Position numbers and translations under genes: made by a program
In this document: piece after piece, positions 56,907 to 64,000 of the stretch
Layout: each line of letters starts with the position of its first letter
Numbering within the stretch: the first letter of the stretch is position 1
From: Vulcanimicrobiota bacterium
GTDB lineage: Bacteria > Vulcanimicrobiota > Vulcanimicrobiia > Vulcanimicrobiales > Vulcanimicrobiaceae
DNA: 64,000 bases
Assembly (NCBI GenBank): GCA_003164495.1
Contig: PLTN01000162.1
Coordinates: forward strand, 1 to 64,000
Direction: 5' to 3'
The notes under the pieces: model-generated
Databases searched by the model: none
What the model saw: the letters and a program-made list of their open reading frames with translations, nothing else
Told to the model about the DNA's origin: nothing

Positions 56907-58331
56907 CTATGCGCGCCCGCGGCGCGGACGCGTGCCCGGCTCCTGGGTGGGCATGTGCTGCACGACCGGTGCTTCGGGCCGCGGCAGCGTCGGAACTCGA
57001 TCGATGATGTCCGCCAACCGTTGCGCCGTCTCGGGCATCGCCGGAACGTCGTAGCGCGGCGCTTCGCCGAAGCCGAACGCACTCGTCAAATCGCCGCACG
57101 TCTTGCGCCGCCATGCCGTGAGGTTGGGCACCTCAACCCCGAAGCGTTTTTCCAGCAGCTGCAAGATCGAGGTATGATCGAACGTGTCGCCGCAGACGTA
57201 GCCGCCGCGCGTAAACGGCGAAACGATGAACGCCGGTACGCGAAACCCGAGCCCAATCGGCTTGCCGCCGACGAACTCACCGGGCGTCCCCGGGTCCGGT
57301 AACGGCGGAATCACGTGATCGAAGAGCCCGTCGTTCTCGTCGTACACCTGAATGAACGCCGTTTTCGCCCAAACCTTCGGGCTCGACCAGAGCGCGTCGA
57401 GAATCGTGCGTACGTAGTGCTCGCCCTGGACCGCAAAGAAGTCCGGATGTTCGGTTTGCTCCGCGTGCGCCAGCACGAACGTGACCTGCGGCAAATTCCC
57501 GGTCCGGATGTTCTGCAAGAATTGCTCGAACGGCCGCCCGCGGCGCGCGCGCTCGAACAGCCGCGTGTTGGTATTCGCCGCTTGAAACGGCGGAAAAAAG
57601 CGCAGCACGTTCATGAGATAGTCGTCGTACATGTCGTAATAAATCTGCCACGAAACGCCGGCCTTCTCGAGCCGCTCGGGATAGGTTTCCCAGGTATAGG
57701 TCGTGCGCCCCAAGATCGCATCGTTGTTGAGCGCCGGCCCGCCTTGCGCTCCGCTCGGATCGATGGTCGCGCTCATCCAATACAGCCGGTTCGGATACGT
57801 CGACGAGAGCATCGAGCAATGGTACCCATCGCAAATGGTAAACGCATCCGCGAGCGCATAGTAAAACGGAATGTCGCCGCGCGTATAATACCCCATCGTC
57901 AACGGCCCCGATACTCCGTCGGCTACGCGGTGCGCCGCCACCCAGCCATCCATCTTCCCGCCGTTGAGGCATTCGTGCTGCGGATCCCAATTATGGTTGA
58001 GATCGTGCAGCTGCATCGCGCTCGTCTTCGCCGTATCGAGATGGAACGGCAGTAAGTATCCATCGGCGTGCACCGGATCGGGCTGCTGAAAAACACTGGC
58101 CCCACTGAGCAATTTCGCCGCCTGCACGTCGTCGAAGCCACGCACCCCGCGCAGCGATCCGAAGTAATGATCGAACGAACGATTCTCTTGCATCAAGATG
58201 ATGAAGTGATCGATATCGTTGAGCCGCGAGGCCCCGGCGGCCTCGGCAACACCAAGCGAACCGGCGCCCATCGCAAGCGCTGCTGCGCCCGCTCCGGCCT
58301 GCAGAAAGACCTCGCGCGAAATGCGATCCAT
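56907..58331 (-). CDS. Phosphoesterase-family protein (phospholipase C / acid phosphatase-like)
   Basis: 'HFIILMQENRSFDHYFGSLRGVRGFDD' signature. Confidence 0.93.
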   Translation of the reverse strand: MDRISREVFLQAGAGAAALAMGAGSLGVAEAAGASRLNDIDHFIILMQENRSFDHYFGSLRGVRGFDDVQAAKLLSGASVFQQPDPVHADGYLLPFHLDTAKTSAMQLHDLNHNWDPQHECLNGGKMDGWVAAHRVADGVSGPLTMGYYTRGDIPFYYALADAFTICDGYHCSMLSSTYPNRLYWMSATIDPSGAQGGPALNNDAILGRTTYTWETYPERLEKAGVSWQIYYDMYDDYLMNVLRFFPPFQAANTNTRLFERARRGRPFEQFLQNIRTGNLPQVTFVLAHAEQTEHPDFFAVQGEHYVRTILDALWSSPKVWAKTAFIQVYDENDGLFDHVIPPLPDPGTPGEFVGGKPIGLGFRVPAFIVSPFTRGGYVCGDTFDHTSILQLLEKRFGVEVPNLTAWRRKTCGDLTSAFGFGEAPRYDVPAMPETAQRLADIIDRVPTLPRPEAPVVQHMPTQEPGTRPRRGRA

Positions 58332-58351
58332 ACGCGCGACTTCGAGCCACC

Positions 58352-59581
58352 CTACAGCGAAACCGCTCCCGCATACCCGGTAAGCTCGACATACCCAACG
58401 CCAACCGCACGCCCGCTCACCGAATCGCGCGCATCAACCGCGCCTTCCCAATAAGAAACCCCGCCAACGGTATTAGCCAGCTCCTGATCCACCAACACCG
58501 GCGTCAAAACAACATTAACATGAGCTAAAGGCACGCTCACCCGCCACCCGCTCGGATACACCCCACCCGTATGCGGCGAAGTCCAAGCCCCGCTCGCCAC
58601 CGCAGAAAACGCCGCCAACGGCAAATACGTCACACGCCCCCGAGCATCAATCAAACTCCCACTCGACTCCGCCACAACCGCCCCGTCCCGCCGCCGCAAC
58701 ACATACAACATGAGCTCACGCCGATCATCAAGCTGAATCGAGTACCAATCCCACCCGACAACGCCATCCTGCAATTCATCCGACCCGAACTCATGATCCA
58801 TCCAAGAAAGCCCATCCACAGAAAACCGCGCCCCGCCATACACCATCACCCCCGAAGTCCGCAACCGCGTCATCGAGTAATAGTGCGAAGCACACGTAGC
58901 ACAAGCCCCCTTCTGAGAAATCCCATCATGCCCATGAACCGCCGGCACTTTTTCCGACACTAACGTAAAGTCAATCGCCTTCCCATCCACGCTCGCATGC
59001 AACCGAAACGGCGAAGGCCCCGTCAACGTCCACCCATCGTCCCGAACATCAAGCCGCCCCTGCGAAGCAAACCCCGCCCCCAAAGCCTCCCGCGAAAACC
59101 GCTCGTAATAAACGAACGTCTTCCCCGCCTCATCGGTTATTGCAAAATGCGCCGGATACAACTCATTCCCGCGCCAAGCACTCTCCCCACGCGAAGCCCC
59201 TACGTCGCCCGGCCGCAACCCCACCCGAAAAAACGTTAACTCATACCCAAACCGCCGCCCATCTTGCGCCCGAACGTGCCCCGTAAAATACCACCACTCA
59301 GAAGCAAACTGATCATGAGCCGCATGATCCCGCGGAAACCGAAAATGCCAAGGTGAGTTAGCACTGAGAAAGTGGTAACTTGCGGCCCGAGCAGCACTAT
59401 GCCTGATGGGTGGCGGGGCGGCACTCGTCGCGCGGGGTGCTCTAAGGGCTTGCGAAGCCAGGATGGCGAGAGCAAGCCCGCAGGCAGCGAGGGCGCGCAC
59501 AGGAAGTGCGCGCCGAGCGTGCCCCGCGCGACGAGTGCCGCCCCGCCACCCATCCACCACCCACCCAAGCCAAGGTTTCAC
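58352..59581 (-). CDS. Lipocalin-like / carotenoid 1,2-hydratase-like (AttH/CrtC) secreted protein
   Basis: 'FPRDHAAHDQFASEWWYFTGHVRAQDGRRFGYELTFFRVGL'; GTG start coupled to upstream TGA (GTGA). Confidence 0.82.
   Translation of the reverse strand: MKPWLGWVVDGWRGGTRRAGHARRALPVRALAACGLALAILASQALRAPRATSAAPPPIRHSAARAASYHFLSANSPWHFRFPRDHAAHDQFASEWWYFTGHVRAQDGRRFGYELTFFRVGLRPGDVGASRGESAWRGNELYPAHFAITDEAGKTFVYYERFSREALGAGFASQGRLDVRDDGWTLTGPSPFRLHASVDGKAIDFTLVSEKVPAVHGHDGISQKGACATCASHYYSMTRLRTSGVMVYGGARFSVDGLSWMDHEFGSDELQDGVVGWDWYSIQLDDRRELMLYVLRRRDGAVVAESSGSLIDARGRVTYLPLAAFSAVASGAWTSPHTGGVYPSGWRVSVPLAHVNVVLTPVLVDQELANTVGGVSYWEGAVDARDSVSGRAVGVGYVELTGYAGAVSL
59405..59554. repeat. Nested palindromic element: 33-bp perfect terminal inverted repeats enclosing two internal hairpins
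   Basis: 59405-59437 gatgggtggcggggcggcactcgtcgcgcgggg is the perfect reverse complement of 59522-59554; internal gggcttgc/gcaagccc (59446-59479) and ggcgcgcac/gtgcgcgcc stems. Confidence 0.92.
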
Positions 59582-62154
59582 TCCGCCCGCACAGCCTCAC
59601 TGGTCCGTATCCGAGCCGCAACCCCCGCCGGATAAATCCCAGCCACCAGCGCAGCGATCACCACCAGCACGATCGCCTCACCCAAGAAGTCATACGGCAT
59701 GTGCAGCTCGATGAGCCACCCAAACGCCTGCCGATTGATCACGAAGATCAGCAACAGCGCCAGCAACACGCCGACGATGACCCCGCTAACGCCCCCAAGC
59801 AGCCCGATAAACGCCGCCTCAAAGTACACCATGCGTCGCACATCGCGCGTACGCAGCCCGAGGTACCGCAGCAACCCAATCTCCCGCCGCCGCTCCAGCA
59901 CCAAAGCGAACAACGTAGAAACCACCCCCAGCACCGCAATCGTAATCGAGATCACGTACAGCGCATACGTAATGGCGAACGTCCGATCGAAGATGGTGAT
60001 GACGAGCGACCGCAACTCCCGCGTCGTCTGCGTATCAACCCGCAACGGCAAAACGCTCCGTTCGATGGTATTCCGAAGCGCCACCAGATTCGTACCCGGC
60101 CGTGCGTAAACAGCCAGCGACGTAAGGGATGAATCCCGATACAGCCGCCGGAACGTTGCCAAGTCCATCAGCACCACGCCCGCATCGGAAGAGTAGTCGT
60201 TGTAGACCGCGGCAACGGAGAACGTGACCGTGCCCGAAGGCGTATCGAGTGTAAACCGGTCCCCCGTGTCGAGCGAGAACTTCGTCGCAAACGGTTCGCT
60301 GATGAGCACGTTGGTCGACCCCGGCAACCCGCGCTGCAATGCATCCTGATCGACGCGCCCGATGAAGCGCACCGTTCGCCGCGAAGCGAAATCCCCGAGA
60401 TTCGTCGCCCCGAGGCTCGTGATCCGCCCGCGGAACGGAATGCTGATCTCGCGAATCACGTCAATCGAAGCCACCCCCGGTAAACGGCCGATCGTGCTCG
60501 CGACGGTCGGCGAGAACGTCGCGTCGGAGGAGGCGTCGCCCAAGCCCATCGGCCGCACGAACAAATCCGCCTTGAGCGTATCGTTCGCCCAGGCGACCAC
60601 GGTGGTGCGAAACGAGCCGATCAGAATCGCCACAGCAACGGTCATCGCAATCGCGATCATCAGCGAGGCAACGGCGACGCTGTTGCGCACCGGCGACGAG
60701 CCCAGATTCGCCGCCGCGATCTCACCCGGCGCCGAACGCGAAACGAGCACCGCGCGCGCCAGCCGGGCCAATCCCGCGATGGCCAGCGGCGCAAACAGCG
60801 ACCCCGCGAAGATGATCAGCAAACCGGCGGCGTAGCCGAACAGCGGCACGTCGCCGACCGCCGGCATGAACGTAGCGGCCCAGGCGACGAGCAAGAGTCC
60901 AAGCCCGAAGATCGCTGCGCGCGGTGCAAGCCCGGTGAGGCGCCGCTCGTAGCCTTGCGCGCGCATCGTGATCGCCGGCCGCGTCCCCGCAGCTTCGAGT
61001 GCCGGCACGAGCGCCGCCACGACCGCCGCCACCACGCCGATCAGGAACGCCTTGAGCAAGACGAGCGGATCGTACACGACATGATCCGCATGTGAGGCAA
61101 CGTAGAGCGTATCGACGGTGCGTGAAACGGCAGCGACCGAAAACGTGGCGAGCACGCTCCCGATCACGACACCCAACAGCGAGCCGACTGCGCCGAACAA
61201 CGCGCCTTCGGCCAAAAACGTCCGCAGGATCTGACCGCGCTTCACCCCGAGCGCACGCAACGTGCCGATCTCCGGCCGCCGCTGCACGACCGAAATGGCA
61301 ACCGTGTTGTAGATCAGGTACATCCCGACCAGCAGCGCGATGTACGACAGCGCGGCAAGATTGAGCTCGAACGAGCGCAGCATGCGCCCAATCTCGCCGG
61401 TGCGGACCTTCGGTTCGATGGCGCGCACGCCGGGCGGAAGCACGCGCCGCACCGCGGCGATCGTCGTTGCGAGCCGCGCCGGATCGACGATGCAATCGAT
61501 CCGGTCGAGCCGGCCGACTTTACCGAAGATTTCCTGCGCCGTCGCGATGTCGACGAACACGACGCTCGAGTCGACACCGGCGACGCTGGGCGGCAAGATC
61601 GCCGCAACGCGCAAATCGACGCTGCGGTCGCCCGCGAGCGCCGAGATGATCGAGCCCGGCTGCCAGTGGTATTTCGCCGCCACGCGCGCGCTGATGAACG
61701 CCCCGTGCCCGTTCACCAGCACCCACGGATCCGGTGCGGCCGTGCCGGTCGCAACGCCGCCCGGCGTTGAAAGTATCCCGCTCGAACCCGGCACCGGTCG
61801 CAGCAGATCGACGCCCAGCACGCGCAGGATCTCGCCCGAGAACGCGTCGCCGGCACGCGCACCGACCGTCAGCGAATCTTCGATCGCCGGATTCGCGTAG
61901 AGCACGCCCGGTACGTTCTGCACGCGCAAGATCGTGCGTTCGTCGAATCCGCGCCCCACGCCGAGCACCTGGAGATTGATGTGGTTGGAGATGACGTTCA
62001 CGCTGGAGGCAAACGACGCGACGGCGGTGGTATTCGCCAGATCGACGGACAGCGCAATCGCGACGCCGAGTGCAACGGCCAACACGGTGACGCCGCTGCG
62101 CAGTTTGTTCGCGCCGATATGCCCCCACACGAGGGCCGCGAAGACGGGACTCAC
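59578..62154 (-). CDS. FtsX/LolC-like ABC transporter permease
   Basis: Two FtsX-like halves, GTG start at 62154 overlapping the ATPase stop (GTGA). Confidence 0.9.
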   Translation of the reverse strand: MSPVFAALVWGHIGANKLRSGVTVLAVALGVAIALSVDLANTTAVASFASSVNVISNHINLQVLGVGRGFDERTILRVQNVPGVLYANPAIEDSLTVGARAGDAFSGEILRVLGVDLLRPVPGSSGILSTPGGVATGTAAPDPWVLVNGHGAFISARVAAKYHWQPGSIISALAGDRSVDLRVAAILPPSVAGVDSSVVFVDIATAQEIFGKVGRLDRIDCIVDPARLATTIAAVRRVLPPGVRAIEPKVRTGEIGRMLRSFELNLAALSYIALLVGMYLIYNTVAISVVQRRPEIGTLRALGVKRGQILRTFLAEGALFGAVGSLLGVVIGSVLATFSVAAVSRTVDTLYVASHADHVVYDPLVLLKAFLIGVVAAVVAALVPALEAAGTRPAITMRAQGYERRLTGLAPRAAIFGLGLLLVAWAATFMPAVGDVPLFGYAAGLLIIFAGSLFAPLAIAGLARLARAVLVSRSAPGEIAAANLGSSPVRNSVAVASLMIAIAMTVAVAILIGSFRTTVVAWANDTLKADLFVRPMGLGDASSDATFSPTVASTIGRLPGVASIDVIREISIPFRGRITSLGATNLGDFASRRTVRFIGRVDQDALQRGLPGSTNVLISEPFATKFSLDTGDRFTLDTPSGTVTFSVAAVYNDYSSDAGVVLMDLATFRRLYRDSSLTSLAVYARPGTNLVALRNTIERSVLPLRVDTQTTRELRSLVITIFDRTFAITYALYVISITIAVLGVVSTLFALVLERRREIGLLRYLGLRTRDVRRMVYFEAAFIGLLGGVSGVIVGVLLALLLIFVINRQAFGWLIELHMPYDFLGEAIVLVVIAALVAGIYPAGVAARIRTSEAVRAE

Positions 62155-62828
62155 GGAACGATGCGGCCGTCGTGCATGCGGATCGTGCGATCGCACACCG
62201 CTGCCGCGTCGGCGCTATGGGTTGCCATGAGAATCGCCTGTCCGCTGTCGGCCAGCGAACGCAGCAAACGTAAGACGTTCTCGCCGTTGTGCGAATCGAG
62301 ATTGCCCGTCGGCTCGTCCGCAAGCAGCACCGCGGGTTGGTGGATCATCGCGCGGGCAATCGCCGCACGCTGCAATTGACCGCCCGAGACTTGGGCCGGG
62401 AACGCACGTGCTTTCTCGCCGAGGCCGACGGCGGCCAACGCCGGCGCCACGCGTCGCGCGATCTCCGCAGCAGAGACGCCCTGCAGCACGAGCGGCAGGG
62501 CCACGTTCGCTTCGATCGTGAGCGCGGGCAACAAGTTGAAGAACTGAAAGATCGTGCCGACGCGATCGCGCCGCAAGAGCGTCAGCGCGTCGTCGTCGAG
62601 CTGGGCGGTATCGCGACCGTCAACGAAAACATGGCCGGATGTTGGTAAATCCACACATCCGACCAAGTTGAGGAGGGTGCTTTTACCGCACCCGCTCGGA
62701 CCGACCAAGGCGACCATTTCGCCGCGGCTGACCTCGAGCGAGACACCGTCGAGCGCACGTACGGGTGCGTCAGCGGCGGGATACGTTTTCCGCGCGTCGG
62801 AAACGACGACCGGAAGAGTGGCGATCAG
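62151..62828 (-). CDS. LolD/MacB-like ABC ATPase (probable CTG start)
   Basis: Walker [10 protein letters not shown], 'VSGGQLQRAAIARAM', Walker B 'LLADEPTGNLD'; upstream residues 'VVVSDARKTYPAADAPVRALDGVSLEVSRGE' needed for the fold precede the first ATG. Confidence 0.88.
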   Translation of the reverse strand: MIATLPVVVSDARKTYPAADAPVRALDGVSLEVSRGEMVALVGPSGCGKSTLLNLVGCVDLPTSGHVFVDGRDTAQLDDDALTLLRRDRVGTIFQFFNLLPALTIEANVALPLVLQGVSAAEIARRVAPALAAVGLGEKARAFPAQVSGGQLQRAAIARAMIHQPAVLLADEPTGNLDSHNGENVLRLLRSLADSGQAILMATHSADAAAVCDRTIRMHDGRIVP

Positions 62829-63067
62829 CTCTTGTAGTAGGTCGCGTTAACGTCGATGAACGACTTCCACTTATCGGGGACGTCGGAATCGGCGTAGATC
62901 GCCTCAACCGGACAAGCCGACACACAGGCGCCGCAATCGATGCAAACTTCCGGATCGATGAAGAGCTGCTTGTCTTCGTCTTCGCCGTGAATGCAATCGA
63001 CCGGACACACGTCTACGCAAGACTTGTCCTTGGTTCCGATGCAGGGTTCGGTGATCACATATGCCAT
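62825..63067 (-). CDS. 4Fe-4S / 7Fe ferredoxin (FdxA-like)
   Basis: 'CIGTKDKSCVDVCPVDCI' and 'CIDCGACVSACPVEAI'. Confidence 0.94.
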   Translation of the reverse strand: MAYVITEPCIGTKDKSCVDVCPVDCIHGEDEDKQLFIDPEVCIDCGACVSACPVEAIYADSDVPDKWKSFIDVNATYYKS

Positions 63068-63213
63068 CGTCGGGCGATGTAGCCTCGCTAGGAGAGGGGG
63101 AACCCACGGGACTACGGGTGAGAACGTGCCTGGTCCTGTGCGATAAAAGACGGACGCCGCCCGGGCCCCGCAGGGCCCGGACGCGCACCGCACGCTGGGT
63201 TCAGAATACCGAG

Positions 63214-63477
63214 TTAGACCATCGAGCGCCGGCCCGAGAAGGCCCGCATGATATAGAGCAAGATCACGGCGCCGATGAAGGCGACGATCATGCTTCCGAG
63301 GTTCACGCCCGTGACGCCCACGTGACCGAAGAAATTGAAGACCCAGCCGCCGATGAATGCGCCGACGATACCGACGACGATGTCACCGAGAACACCCCCG
63401 GGCCCCTCGCCCGGCACGACCCATTTCGCCAGAATTCCGGCGATGAGACCCACGATCAACCAACCTAGCAAACCCAT
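63214..63477 (-). CDS. GlsB/YeaQ/YmgE-family membrane protein
   Basis: 'GLLGWLIVGLIAGILAKWVVPGEGPGGVLGDIVVGIVGAFIGGW'. Confidence 0.93.
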   Translation of the reverse strand: MGLLGWLIVGLIAGILAKWVVPGEGPGGVLGDIVVGIVGAFIGGWVFNFFGHVGVTGVNLGSMIVAFIGAVILLYIMRAFSGRRSMV

Positions 63478-63597
63478 GATGATGCCTTCATCTCAAGCGA
63501 ATCCGCGGCGCGACGCCGCATCCTGCAGGAAATCGTTCCCGCGAAAACTTGGCCCGAAACCATCGCACGATTCGTGCCGGGCTTGCGTTGCAGAACC

Positions 63598-64000
63598 ATG
63601 AAGCATCGCATCCTCGCAACGCTGGCCGCGTTCGCGCTTGCAGCCGGCAGCGGCGCGGCAGCCAGCGCGCAGTCGTCAGGCCGGCATCTTACCCCAACGC
63701 TGACCGTCACGGGTGAGTCCACCGTCACCCGGGCGCCGGATCGTGCGACGGTCTCGTTCCGCATCGAAACGACGAACGATGTAGCGGCTGCCGCGACCTC
63801 GGCCAACGCGGCCATCGCCAATACCCTCACGGCCAAGCTCGCGCCGCTCGGTATCCCGGCGAGCGCGATCTCGAACACCGGCTACGGGCTGAGCTACAAC
63901 CCGCGCCCGGCCAAGCCCGATCCGGCCTCGACGCAGCGCTACGGCTACACCGTCGAACGCACGATCAACGTGATCGCGAACTCGGTCGATAGCGCCGGCG
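63598..64000 (+). CDS. SIMPL-domain (DUF541) secreted protein, truncated by window end
   Basis: Signal peptide, 'LTVTGESTVTRAPDRATVSFRIETTNDVAAAATSANA'. Confidence 0.88.
   Translation, partial: MKHRILATLAAFALAAGSGAAASAQSSGRHLTPTLTVTGESTVTRAPDRATVSFRIETTNDVAAAATSANAAIANTLTAKLAPLGIPASAISNTGYGLSYNPRPAKPDPASTQRYGYTVERTINVIANSVDSAG

Noticed and set aside
1-64000. CRISPR arrays, rRNA genes, intact tRNAs
   Set aside because: No regularly spaced repeats, no rRNA sequence and no full cloverleaf seen on reading; a dedicated scan (CRISPRCasFinder, tRNAscan-SE, barrnap) would be decisive.

Overview
High-GC (~60-65%) bacterial chromosomal window, probably from an under-sampled environmental lineage; taxonomy cannot be fixed from sequence alone. 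Two zones. (A) ~1-15.3 kb is accessory and defence-island-like: an excisionase-type HTH, a patatin-like phospholipase, a degraded TPR gene, an orphan 445-aa protein, a two-gene SEFIR (TIR-like) module, a 1357-aa HTH + nuclease-like + large C-terminal protein with an apparently autoregulated near-leaderless promoter, two all-alpha orphan proteins, an Mrr-like protein with a Cys/His-rich tail, a tRNA 3'-end fragment, an IS3-type transposase remnant and a UDG-superfamily protein. (B) ~15.3-64 kb is mostly metabolic: TctABC transporter coupled to LeuCD-like hydro-lyase genes, several substrate-binding proteins without permeases near Rieske oxygenase/amidohydrolase genes, SIR2, MocR/PdxR-type regulator, amino-acid permease, subtilase, a Pst/Pho regulon with two pstB copies, and a ferredoxin-ABC-lipocalin-like operon. 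The most striking non-coding structure is a ~150-bp nested palindrome (59405-59554) that lies in frame inside the lipocalin-like gene and encodes its apparent signal peptide. Best candidates for an undescribed system are the SEFIR module (4244-6157), the 1357-aa protein (6368-10441) and the in-frame palindromic element.
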